NCBI RefSeq assembly: GCF_038397725.1
Contig: NZ_CP151634.1
Location: forward strand, 2,418,001-2,482,000
DNA from: Microbacterium sp. LWO13-1.2
Lineage (GTDB): Bacteria; Actinomycetota; Actinomycetes; Actinomycetales; Microbacteriaceae
DNA: 64,000 bases
Direction of reading: 5' to 3'
The translations under genes were made by a program, and so were the position numbers. The notes below the pieces were generated by a model. The model ran no database searches, was not told the DNA's origin, and was given only the letters and a program-made list of their open reading frames with translations. Positions 7,038 to 15,256 of the stretch are shown piece after piece. How positions within the stretch are numbered: the first letter of the stretch is position 1; the number at the start of each line of letters is the position of its first letter.

Positions 7038-10000
7038 ATGGATTCAATATCGAACGCAGAAGCCAATGACGGCCCGCTGCTGTGGAGTCGTCGATCAGTG
7101 CTGCGCATGTTGGTGATCGCCGGGGTGCTCCCACCGGTGCTCGGCACCCAGGCCGAAATGGCTGCTGCGTCGCCATCGCAGCTCACCGGTGCCAGCGGGT
7201 CGTACCCGGATGCGCTGCGAAGGCTCGACATGCCGAACCTGTCGTTCGCCCAGGTTGCGCAGTTGATCGGGCCCAACCATCGGATGACGTTCTTCCAGGC
7301 CAGCTGGGACGGGGGCGAGACGATCGTGCGTGACCTCGAGGTCGCGCACGACGGCGGCTGGTTGGCGGTGACCGACCCCGCGCATCGTTTCGATGAGCAG
7401 TGGGTCGTGCTGAAGGGAACCCTCCCGTCTGGCAGCGCACCGGAGCTCTACGGACCGCTGAGCCCGAGTTGGCTGGGCTTCACGTCTTTTCAGCTCCTCG
7501 GCTCGCAGGCGATCGAGCTGTCCACCAGCATCGACGATGTGGACCTCGTCGTCCGCTGGCGACTCGAAGGCGAGAACCCCGAGGCCCATTACGTGCTGAC
7601 GGCGAAGAACGCCGGTGACTACATCGTCGGGTACCAGAGCCAGGATGCTCGTTCGCTCGACGACCTCGACGAGGTCCTCTGCGGGTCCTACCAGCACGCG
7701 CTCTCCGTGGTCGACGGTTCAGCGCCGCTCGGAGCATGGGAGCTGTTCGCGCCGATGGCGCTGACGCAGTACGCCGTCGGCAATGCGGCGGTCACGTCCG
7801 GGGTCTACCTGCCGGCCGAGGTCGCCGAGTTCGTGCATGAACGCCAGCTGATGTCGGATCGGCAGCCGTACGGGATGAGTCTGCGCAACGACAGCCTCGA
7901 CATCGTGCCGTCGATGTACGCCCCGCAGCCCGGTCTCACCACTGCGATGGCGGTCGGCGAGCAGCGCGGCTTCGCCTTCGGCCTGGCAGCCCGTGCCGAC
8001 ACCCTGTACGGGACGTACTCTCAACTGTGCCGGGGCGAGTACGGGCTGACGGCCTACCGGCACAACGTCTACGAGCGTTCGCTGACCGATGCCGTCCACG
8101 CCATGACCGAACTCATCGCCATCGAGCCGGACGGAGATGACTCCGTCGACTACATCCCCTCGTTCTCCGGCTGGTGGAATCGCGCCAAGGGCTTCGTGGA
8201 TGTCGAGAATGAGAATGCCGTGCGCACGGCGGCCAGTGGGGTGGTGCTCGCCGCGCACTACCTGACCGGGACCGCGGACAGCACCCTCTACGAGCGTCGC
8301 GCTCGCCCACTCATCGAGTACCAGCTGTCCCGCAAGGGGATCGGCCATTCCCCGGTGATCGGGAGCCCGGTCTACAACGACACGACGCAGTACCGCATCG
8401 GCAGGATCCCCACGGATGCGGTGAATTTGACGTCGCTCTATCAGCTCACCCACGGCCGGAACGCCGGCATCCAGAGACTCGCGGTGCAGGCGACCAAAGC
8501 GGGCGTCGTCGGGCAGAGCCGGGCGCCGTTCGCCAACGCGCTGGCCACCTATCGGGTCACGGGGGATCCTGCCTACCTCGCTGAGGCGACCTTGATCGCC
8601 AAGCGCTATGTGCAGGAGCAGATCCTCACGCCGTACCGGGGCAACGGGCAGCCGCCAGGAGGCTTCGCCTACAGCTTCTCCAAGTACTGGGTCGACCTGC
8701 TGGAGATGTTCGAGGTGACGGGAGAGCAGGAGTTCCTCGACGGCGCGTACCGGGAGGCTCAGCGTTTCATCACCCAGACCGCAGTCCGTCCGGTGCCGGA
8801 TCAGACGGTGACCGTACCTGACGGGCACGTGATCACGCAGCAGTACGACTGGGAGTCCCGCACGTCCCTGCCGTCCTATCCGAACACCGTTGTCCCCACC
8901 GAGACCGTACCGGCCTGGTACGTGTCGCCCTCAGGGCTCACCTTCGAGGCGCTGTCGTCGTTCAAACTCGGTACCAGTTCGCTGACCGATCCCGGCGGCG
9001 GGTACGTCTACAACGCCTGCTGGTCCGGCGCGCTGCTCCGGTTGGCGCACCACACCGGCGACGCGTTGCTCGCCGATGTCGCGCACAACATGGTGATCGG
9101 CCGCTTCACCACCTACCCCGGCTACTACGGTCGTCAGTTCCAGGTCGCACAGATGAAGCCGGACTTCGCCACCAATGGGCCGGTCGGGATCACCGGGTAC
9201 TACTTCCATCACGCCCCCGCTCAGCTCGGTCTGGCGATGGACTACCTGATCAGCGAGAGCTTCTACCGCAGCGCGGGCAACATCGACTTCCCGCACGTGT
9301 TCGAGGCTGACTTCGCCTACTTCAAGTTCTTCGCCTACGGCCACGCACCTGGCACCTTCTTCGGTGAAACGGCGGTCTGGCCGTACTTCCCTGCCGGCAT
9401 GATCTCGCTCGACAACGCGCTGATCAACTGGCTGACCGCGATCGGGAACGACGCCCTGTACGTCAGTCTCACCAACACCGCCGCCAGCGCGCAGCAGGTC
9501 GTCGTGGATCTGGCGGGGGAGCTGACGGGGTTGCCGCGCAACTCGGCGACGGCCGTCGAGATCGTCACTGCTGACGGTGCCCGCTCCTCTCAGAACGCCT
9601 ACCAGGGTCGTGTCACGGTCACGGTGCCAGGGCACGGCCTGCTCGCACTGATCGTGAGGAATGTCGTGGTCGAACGACCGGGGCTGCCCTTCGACGACAT
9701 CGTCGATCACGGCACCGACAGCTTCCACGAGGTCGACTCCGATCCGGCCTCCGACTACGGAGTCGCACGTGGCATGCTCCTGGTGCGACCGGACCGGAAG
9801 GGCTACGACGCCTACGTCCAGATCGACACCGAACAGCAGGCCACTCTGACCTATCGAGTCGGTGGGAAACCCCCGAAGCAGGCGCCAGCCAAGAACTACC
9901 CCTATGAATGGACGATCGGCGTCGGCAACCCCGCCAAGACCTTCACGTACGCGATCACGGCCGGCGGGGTGACCACGGACGAGGTCACGCTGCGCCTCCC

Positions 10001-11048
10001 GAAGCGGATCACCGGTGCCAATCCCGGTGTGGTGGGAGACGTCGTCGCTCAGGCCACCGGCACAGCAGGCGACCGCGTCCCGTTGATCATCGAGGTGCGC
10101 AACGCCACAGACGATCCGGTCACCGGAACCGTGACGGTGAGCTTGCCCACGGGCTGGCAGCTCGAGTCGGCCGTTCCTGCGGTCGTCGCTCCTGCGAACG
10201 GATCCGTGCGGGTGGAGGCGGCCGCCATCATCGCGTCGGCTGCCGCGCTCGGAGAGGTGCAGATCGCGGCGTCCCTGGCCATCCCGGGGGGCGATCCGGT
10301 GACTCTTCGCCCGGCAGCGATCGAGGTCATCGACCGCCGACGCTTGGTGTCGCTGACGACCGACACCGCGATCGTCAGCGGGCCGGGGGCGACAGCGCGG
10401 TTGACCGCACTCGTCATCAACACCGGGGTCACCCCGCTGCACGGCGCGCTGGCACTCTACGGTGCCGCCGGGTGGACCATCACCCAGCGGGATGCCGTCA
10501 TCGACGTGCCACCGCGGTCCGATCTGACCCACACCTGGACGGTGACAGCCGGCCCAGGGGTCGCGCCGGGTTCGACCATCCGGTTCGAGGCGAGGCTGGA
10601 CCAGACTCTCCGTCGCGGCGTGCTGGTGCGCGTTGCCGATGAGGGAGTGATCGCGCACACCCAGTCGCCATGGCCGGGCTACCTCGAGGCCGGAACCTGG
10701 TACCCGAGCGGCCTGTCAGGGTGGAACGGCACGCGCACGCGCTACAGCGACACGGATTCGGTGGGCAGCACCGTCACCTGGAATGCGAATCTCCTCCAAG
10801 CGGGCCTGTACCGCGTATCCGTCTGGTACCCGACGAACCCGACGACCACGACGTCGGCGGCCTACATCGTCGAGCACCAGGCAGGCAGCACCGAGGTGAT
10901 CGTGAACCAGACGGAGGATGCTGCAGCCTGGCGTTCGCTCGGCACGTTCCGGTACGACGCCGGCGCCGTCGGCGTCGTGCGTCTCGAAGTCCGCAGCACC
11001 AGCATCCACCGCGTCAGCGCCGCGCAGTTCGTCCGAGTCGGCGACTGA
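7038..11048 (+). CDS. Large Tat-exported, probably carbohydrate-active protein with Golvesin-type C-terminal domain
   Basis: A protein of 1336 residues. The N-terminus has a twin-arginine signal (SRRSVLRML, then a hydrophobic stretch to TQAEMAAA), so it is exported folded. After the signal comes a beta-rich region to ~residue 350, then an alpha-helical part with repeated Y/W-rich segments (FSGWWNRAKGF, GGFAYSFSKYWVDLL, GYVYNACWSGALLRLAHHTGD) typical of (alpha/alpha)n-barrel glycosidases or lyases. Around 980-1200 are two Ig/NEW3-like repeats (SLPTGWQLES). The last ~110 residues (YSDTDSVGSTVTWN, GLYRVSVWYPTNPT) look like a Golvesin C-terminal carbohydrate-binding module. From memory the core resembles DUF5695 proteins, whose activity is unknown. 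The ATG at 7038 matches the promoter geometry; an in-frame ATG at 7029 lies inside the -10. Confidence 0.8.
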   Translation: MDSISNAEANDGPLLWSRRSVLRMLVIAGVLPPVLGTQAEMAAASPSQLTGASGSYPDALRRLDMPNLSFAQVAQLIGPNHRMTFFQASWDGGETIVRDLEVAHDGGWLAVTDPAHRFDEQWVVLKGTLPSGSAPELYGPLSPSWLGFTSFQLLGSQAIELSTSIDDVDLVVRWRLEGENPEAHYVLTAKNAGDYIVGYQSQDARSLDDLDEVLCGSYQHALSVVDGSAPLGAWELFAPMALTQYAVGNAAVTSGVYLPAEVAEFVHERQLMSDRQPYGMSLRNDSLDIVPSMYAPQPGLTTAMAVGEQRGFAFGLAARADTLYGTYSQLCRGEYGLTAYRHNVYERSLTDAVHAMTELIAIEPDGDDSVDYIPSFSGWWNRAKGFVDVENENAVRTAASGVVLAAHYLTGTADSTLYERRARPLIEYQLSRKGIGHSPVIGSPVYNDTTQYRIGRIPTDAVNLTSLYQLTHGRNAGIQRLAVQATKAGVVGQSRAPFANALATYRVTGDPAYLAEATLIAKRYVQEQILTPYRGNGQPPGGFAYSFSKYWVDLLEMFEVTGEQEFLDGAYREAQRFITQTAVRPVPDQTVTVPDGHVITQQYDWESRTSLPSYPNTVVPTETVPAWYVSPSGLTFEALSSFKLGTSSLTDPGGGYVYNACWSGALLRLAHHTGDALLADVAHNMVIGRFTTYPGYYGRQFQVAQMKPDFATNGPVGITGYYFHHAPAQLGLAMDYLISESFYRSAGNIDFPHVFEADFAYFKFFAYGHAPGTFFGETAVWPYFPAGMISLDNALINWLTAIGNDALYVSLTNTAASAQQVVVDLAGELTGLPRNSATAVEIVTADGARSSQNAYQGRVTVTVPGHGLLALIVRNVVVERPGLPFDDIVDHGTDSFHEVDSDPASDYGVARGMLLVRPDRKGYDAYVQIDTEQQATLTYRVGGKPPKQAPAKNYPYEWTIGVGNPAKTFTYAITAGGVTTDEVTLRLPKRITGANPGVVGDVVAQATGTAGDRVPLIIEVRNATDDPVTGTVTVSLPTGWQLESAVPAVVAPANGSVRVEAAAIIASAAALGEVQIAASLAIPGGDPVTLRPAAIEVIDRRRLVSLTTDTAIVSGPGATARLTALVINTGVTPLHGALALYGAAGWTITQRDAVIDVPPRSDLTHTWTVTAGPGVAPGSTIRFEARLDQTLRRGVLVRVADEGVIAHTQSPWPGYLEAGTWYPSGLSGWNGTRTRYSDTDSVGSTVTWNANLLQAGLYRVSVWYPTNPTTTTSAAYIVEHQAGSTEVIVNQTEDAAAWRSLGTFRYDAGAVGVVRLEVRSTSIHRVSAAQFVRVGD

Positions 11049-11072
11049 TCCGGCGGACCCGGAGGGGATGAG

Positions 11073-11106
11073 AAGAGGCACCGCGGTCTTCACCGCGGTG
11101 CCTCTT
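11073..11106. terminator. Convergent terminator hairpin
   Basis: Arms 11073-11087 and 11092-11106 pair perfectly over 15 bp (AAGAGGCACCGCGGT on the left), with a 4-nt loop CTTC and TTTC following on the plus strand. It lies between the large exported-protein gene and the dehydratase gene and can serve both. Confidence 0.85.
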
Positions 11107-11125
11107 TCGTCGTGCTTCCCGACGC

Positions 11126-12286
11126 TCAGCGCCGCACGAACTCCTTGATCACGTTCTCGTCGACCGTGACGCCGAGGCCCGGCCCGGTGGGAACGACGAA
11201 CCCGCCGTCGGGCTTCACTTCGAGCGGCTCCGTGAGGATCAGGTTGGCGACGGGCAGGGTGAACGGCTGATACTCGAACGCGAGCAGCGACGTGGCGCTC
11301 GCCGCGACGTGCACGCCGGCCGCCATGGCGATACCGAAGGCTGCGGAATGGTGCGGCGCGACCTGAACATGGAACGCGTCGGCGACGGCCGCGATCGCGA
11401 GCCCTTCGGTGATGCCGGTGCGGCCGATGTCGGGCTGGGTGAGGCCGACGGCTCGGCGGGTGAGCCAGTCCGTGAACTCGAAGCGGCTCCGCATCGCCTC
11501 GCCGATCGCAACCGGAGTGTCGATCGACGAGGCGAGATCGCGGTGGCCCTCGACATCTTCGGGCGCGAGGGGCGCCTCGAAGAACCAGGCCTTGCGTTCA
11601 TCCAGCTCCCGTCCGAGCGCCTTGGCCTCGCCGAGTCGATATGTCCAGTGCGCGTCGAGTGCGACATCGAGGTCCGGATGCACGGCGCGGATCGCGTCGA
11701 AGGTCGCAAGGTCGGTGTGCAGGTCGGTGCCGAGGTGCAGTTTGATGCGTCGCACACCCGCTTCGACGAGCTCAGCCGCGCGCTCCGCCCGATCGGAATC
11801 GTCGATTCCGCGGATGCCGGACACATAGGTCGGCAGCGTCTCGGTGAATCGGCCACCGGCGAGTTCCGAGACCGAGAGGCCGGTGGCGTGACCCCAGAGG
11901 TCCCACAGCGCGATGTCCACGGCGGCCATCGCGTCGGCCTGGTGGCCGGTGAGGTGCCCGCGTTCGCGCATCGATTCGGACATGCGGTGCCAGAGGGTGC
12001 GCACCGATCGCGGATCCTCGCCGAGGATGAGCGGGGTGAGCAGGTGATCGACGATGGCCGCGGCGACTTCGGGTGCGACGGGAGCGAGGGCTTCGCCCCA
12101 GCCCACCAGGCCGTCATCGGTCTCGATCTTCACGAGGAGGGTCTCGTATCCGGGGGAGTACAGGCTCCGCCACGGCGGCCTGATCATGTACCCGCGGTGC
12201 TCGATGGCCGTGTCGCCGGCGTACGAGTTGTCGGCATCCTCCTTCGACAGGAAGAGGGGGAAAGTCTGGACGCGCGTAATTTTCAC
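11126..12286 (-). CDS. Enolase-superfamily (mandelate racemase/muconate lactonizing) sugar-acid dehydratase
   Basis: A protein of 386 residues. The GTG at 12286 is preferred because it gives the family-typical N-terminus VKITRVQTFP and has GGAGA 6 nt upstream; the ATG at 12304 adds six residues but lacks a ribosome site. Metal ligands appear as Asp211 (VALDAHW), Glu237 (WFFEAPL) and Glu263 (AIGEAM). Lys182/His184 (IKLHLG) and the Asp286 / His312 pair (TQPDIGR; APHHS) complete an acid-sugar dehydratase-like site. It should dehydrate an aldonate to a 2-keto-3-deoxy acid, feeding the aldolases at 17483 and 19387. The exact aldonate cannot be fixed. It follows the IclR gene after 94 nt. Confidence 0.88.
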   Translation of the reverse strand: MKITRVQTFPLFLSKEDADNSYAGDTAIEHRGYMIRPPWRSLYSPGYETLLVKIETDDGLVGWGEALAPVAPEVAAAIVDHLLTPLILGEDPRSVRTLWHRMSESMRERGHLTGHQADAMAAVDIALWDLWGHATGLSVSELAGGRFTETLPTYVSGIRGIDDSDRAERAAELVEAGVRRIKLHLGTDLHTDLATFDAIRAVHPDLDVALDAHWTYRLGEAKALGRELDERKAWFFEAPLAPEDVEGHRDLASSIDTPVAIGEAMRSRFEFTDWLTRRAVGLTQPDIGRTGITEGLAIAAVADAFHVQVAPHHSAAFGIAMAAGVHVAASATSLLAFEYQPFTLPVANLILTEPLEVKPDGGFVVPTGPGLGVTVDENVIKEFVRR

Positions 12287-12380
12287 AAGGGTCTCCGAAG
12301 ACATCGATGGGAAGAGAAGCCGTCGACGTCTGTCGCGGCGGTGAAGACGAAGTGCCGCGACGGGCGTCGCGGCAAGGAAC

Positions 12381-13184
12381 TCAGAGCGCCGCGAACGCCG
12401 CCGCGCTGCGGGAAGGGCTGTACCCGAGGGCGACCGAGATCTCGTCAGCGGCTTCGATGAGCTGCAGCGCGAGCTCCTGGTGGGGTGCGTGCAGGTCGAG
12501 CACCGACAGCGGCCCGCTCGCGGAGAGACCGGCGATGATCTCACCGGCCCTGTTGTGGATCGGGGCGGCGATGCACGCTCTCCCGAAGGCGAGCTCCTCG
12601 ATCTCAGTGGCGTAGCCGCGGCTCCGCGTCTCTTCGAGGGCGAGCTGCATCGCATCGCGATCGACGATCGTGTGCGGAGTGAACCGCTGCGGTGTGTGGT
12701 CGAAGTACTCGTCCACCTTGCTGCTCGGCATTCCGGAGAGCAGAGCCTTGCCGAGGCCGGTGGCGTGCAGGGGGCCGGTGCGACCAGCCATCGCGAACGA
12801 CTTGGGCGCCAGAGCGCCCTCGAAGTTGCAGAGGTAAGTGAAGGTGAAGCCGCTGAGCTCCGCGACGTTCACGCCGATCTCGATGCGGCGGGCGAGGTTC
12901 TGGGCGATCTGGCGCGAGGCGCGGAAGAGCGGTGAACCGTTGAGCGCGATCGTGCCGAGCGAGATCGCGGCAGGACCGAGTCGATAGAGGCCGGTACGGC
13001 CGTCCTGGACGACGAACTTCATGCGGTCCAGCGCAGACATCATGCGAGAGACCGTCGACTGCCCGAGTCCGGTGAGCGTGCAGAGCTCGGAGACTCGCAA
13101 CTCGCCCGATTCCTCGGTGAAGCATGCGAGCAACGACATCGCCCGTTCGACGGTCTGGGTGCCGCCCACCGATTCCGATGCCAT
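12381..13184 (-). CDS. IclR-family transcriptional regulator of the sugar locus
   Basis: A protein of 267 residues. The N-terminal winged helix (~8-70) contains TVERAMSLLACF and LGQSTVSRMMSAL (recognition helix). The C-terminal effector domain (~85-255) shows the IclR pattern, including LHATGLGKALLSG and ATEIEELAFGRACIAAPI. The start is firm: GGAGGAGGA lies 6 nt before the ATG. It is divergent from the ABC transporter operon and upstream of the dehydratase. It probably senses a sugar acid or keto-deoxy acid and controls both sides through the palindrome at 13302-13322. Confidence 0.9.
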   Translation of the reverse strand: MASESVGGTQTVERAMSLLACFTEESGELRVSELCTLTGLGQSTVSRMMSALDRMKFVVQDGRTGLYRLGPAAISLGTIALNGSPLFRASRQIAQNLARRIEIGVNVAELSGFTFTYLCNFEGALAPKSFAMAGRTGPLHATGLGKALLSGMPSSKVDEYFDHTPQRFTPHTIVDRDAMQLALEETRSRGYATEIEELAFGRACIAAPIHNRAGEIIAGLSASGPLSVLDLHAPHQELALQLIEAADEISVALGYSPSRSAAAFAAL

Positions 13185-13247
13185 GTGAATCCTCCTCCAT
13201 AGTGTCGCCGCCCCGGGCGACGCTGCGACTCGACGCCGCTGCCAGTC

Positions 13248-13276
13248 ATCCTAGTGAGACAAATGGCACCAAGCAA
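13248..13276 (-). promoter_or_regulatory. Promoter of the IclR-dehydratase operon
   Basis: On the minus strand -35 TTGCTT (13276-13271), a 17-nt spacer and -10 TAGGAT (13253-13248). It gives a ~57-nt leader to the ATG at 13184. Confidence 0.55.
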
Positions 13277-13301
13277 CACAAATGTGGGTGTCTTATGCAT
13301 T

Positions 13302-13322
13302 TTGTGGATTTCGAATCCGCAA
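13302..13322. promoter_or_regulatory. 21-bp palindromic operator between IclR and the ABC operon
   Basis: The arms TTGTGGATT (13302-13310) and AATCCGCAA (13314-13322) are complementary at 8 of 9 positions around TCG. The GGATT/AATCC centre resembles known IclR-type sites. It sits 26 nt upstream of the IclR -35 box and just before a TTGACT (13328) that could serve the transporter operon. Confidence 0.5.
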
Positions 13323-13413
13323 TGTGGTTGACTAGCCGCACGTCAACGTCGACGACTGTGACGACGACGTGCAGGGCCCCGTACGGGGTCGCCCCTACCC
13401 GAAAGTGAATGCA

Positions 13414-14346
13414 ATGCCACAAGCCATCCTCGAGCGGCCCGCGAGCCGCGAGCGGGTCGAGCCACGCTCCGGGCGACGGTCCACGCTGGGTGCGAAGGAC
13501 CGCACCTTCGGTTTCATGATCGCACTTCCCGCCGTTCTGCTCTTCCTCGTGATCGCGATCTTCCCCCTTGTCTCGAGCATCGGCACGAGTCTCTACGACC
13601 AGTCGCTGCTGCGCCCTGAGCGCACCTTCGTCGGATTCGGCAACTATGTCGCCATCTGGGACGAGTTCGCGGCCAGGCTCGGCACCACCCTCGTGTTCTC
13701 GACGCTCTCCACGATCTTCCCGCTCATCCTCGGCCTCGCGCTCGCGATTCTGCTGAACGCGCGCATGAGGGGTCGCAATATCCTGCGCGGTGCCCTGATG
13801 CTGCCCTGGCTGCTGCCCGGCGTCGTCGTCTCGTTCCTCTGGGCGTGGATCTTCAATGACAGCTACGGCGTCGTGAACCATGTGTTCGCGATGTTCGGGC
13901 TGCCGGAGATCAGCATGCTCGGCAATCCCACCGGTGCGATGGCCGCGGTGGTCATCGCGAAGACCTGGCACTCGTTCCCCTGGATCATGGTCGTCGCGCT
14001 CGCCGTGCTCCAGACGCTGCCGAGCGAGCAGATCGAGGCCGCGACGATCGACGGTGCCACGCGCGCGCAGCGCTTCCGGCACATCTCCCTTCCGCACATC
14101 GCGGGGCCGGTCGCGCTCGTCACCGTTCTGGAGTTCATCTACAACTTCGGCAACTTCGACACGATCTTCGTGATGACGGGCGGAGGGCCGGGGAACTCGA
14201 CCACGACCCTCGCCGTCAGCCTCTATCACCTCGCCTTCGGCAGCTACGAGCTCGGCAAGGCCTCTGCAATGGGTGCGCTGTGGCTTGTGCTGCTGGCCAT
14301 CATCTCGAGCGGCTATCTGCTCCTCAACCGACGACTGGAGAAGTGA
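13414..14346 (+). CDS. Sugar ABC transporter permease (MalF/UgpA type)
   Basis: A protein of 310 residues with six predicted membrane helices after a ~30-residue cytoplasmic tail. The cytoplasmic EAA loop (EQIEAATIDGATRAQRF) contacts an ATPase. It is the first gene of permease-permease-binding protein; the order differs from the usual lipoprotein-first layout. No ATPase is encoded nearby, so a shared MsmX/MsiK-type ATPase elsewhere is expected. It shares TGATG with the next gene. The ATG at 13414 lacks a strong ribosome site (GAAAGTGA upstream). CUT1-family systems import oligosaccharides or polyols. Confidence 0.9.
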   Translation: MPQAILERPASRERVEPRSGRRSTLGAKDRTFGFMIALPAVLLFLVIAIFPLVSSIGTSLYDQSLLRPERTFVGFGNYVAIWDEFAARLGTTLVFSTLSTIFPLILGLALAILLNARMRGRNILRGALMLPWLLPGVVVSFLWAWIFNDSYGVVNHVFAMFGLPEISMLGNPTGAMAAVVIAKTWHSFPWIMVVALAVLQTLPSEQIEAATIDGATRAQRFRHISLPHIAGPVALVTVLEFIYNFGNFDTIFVMTGGGPGNSTTTLAVSLYHLAFGSYELGKASAMGALWLVLLAIISSGYLLLNRRLEK

Positions 14347-15203
14347 TGCGCGGTAGTCGCGACATCGGCGAGTCGATCATTCGCCCCCATCTGTCCATCC
14401 CAGGGCGGGTCCTGCTGGTGCTGCTCGCTCTGTTCGGCCTGCTGCCGGTCTACTGGCTGACTGCGACGGCGTTCACGAAGAAGGAAGACGTCTTCGCGCT
14501 CGACCGCCCGTTCTTCCCGGTCGACCCGACCTTCGAGAACTTCATCGGATTCTTCCAGAACGACGCCCTGTTGAAGAGCCTCGTGAACAGCATCGTGGTC
14601 TCGACAGGCACAGCGGTTCTCGCTGTTCTCGTCGGTGGGCTGATGGCGTACTCGCTCTCGAAGTTCCGCTATCGCGGTCGTAACGCCATGATGTTCATGT
14701 TCCTGATCGGACAGCTCATCCCCGGGGCGCTGCTGCTCATCTCGCTGTATCTGATGCTGAGCTCTGCGGGATTGCTGTACACCTACGCGGCACTGATCAT
14801 CTCGTTCACGACGTTCACGTTGCCGCTCACGGTGTTCCTGTTGAAGGGCATCATGGACGGACTGCCCGACGACATCCTCGAAGCCGCGAAGGTCGACGGG
14901 CTCTCCCGCACGGCGACGATGTTCCGCATCGTGTTCCCGCTCGTCGTGCCGGGTCTCATCACGGCCGCGATGTTCGCGTTCATGCGCGGTTGGAGCGACC
15001 TCCTCTTCGCGCTCACGCTCGCCGGCCCCGACAAGCAGACTCTGCCGGCCGGGCTCACCCAGGCGTTCATCCGGGAAGGCACGGCCGATTGGCCGGCACT
15101 CATGGCGGCTTCCCTGATCACGTCGCTGCCGCTCGTCATCATCTTCATCCTCCTCCAGCGCTACTTCGTGTCCGGCCTCGCCGCCGGCGCGGTCAAGGGG
15201 TAG
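14346..15203 (+). CDS. Sugar ABC transporter permease (MalG/UgpE type)
   Basis: A protein of 285 residues with six predicted helices and EAA loop DDILEAAKVDGLSRTATMF. Its ATG shares one base with the previous stop, so translation is coupled. It forms the transmembrane pore with the 13414 gene product. The N-terminal half, ending ALFGLLPVYWLTATAF, is typical of MalG-type subunits. The substrate is presumably a saccharide or glycoside released by the neighbouring exported protein, from context only. Confidence 0.9.
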   Translation: MRGSRDIGESIIRPHLSIPGRVLLVLLALFGLLPVYWLTATAFTKKEDVFALDRPFFPVDPTFENFIGFFQNDALLKSLVNSIVVSTGTAVLAVLVGGLMAYSLSKFRYRGRNAMMFMFLIGQLIPGALLLISLYLMLSSAGLLYTYAALIISFTTFTLPLTVFLLKGIMDGLPDDILEAAKVDGLSRTATMFRIVFPLVVPGLITAAMFAFMRGWSDLLFALTLAGPDKQTLPAGLTQAFIREGTADWPALMAASLITSLPLVIIFILLQRYFVSGLAAGAVKG

Positions 15204-15256
15204 CCATGCGACACCGAAAAGTCAGAACCGATCACCCCGACGAAGGAGCAGTTTCC

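Noticed and set aside
8931..10658. 575-codon minus-strand frame inside the large exported-protein gene
   Set aside because: The plus-strand protein has a signal peptide, domains, promoter and terminator; the antisense frame has none of these.
12287..12304. ATG at 12304 as start of the dehydratase
   Set aside because: It has no ribosome site and gives an N-terminus longer than family norm; the GTG at 12286 has GGAGA and the usual V/M-K-I-T-R start. It cannot be excluded without data.
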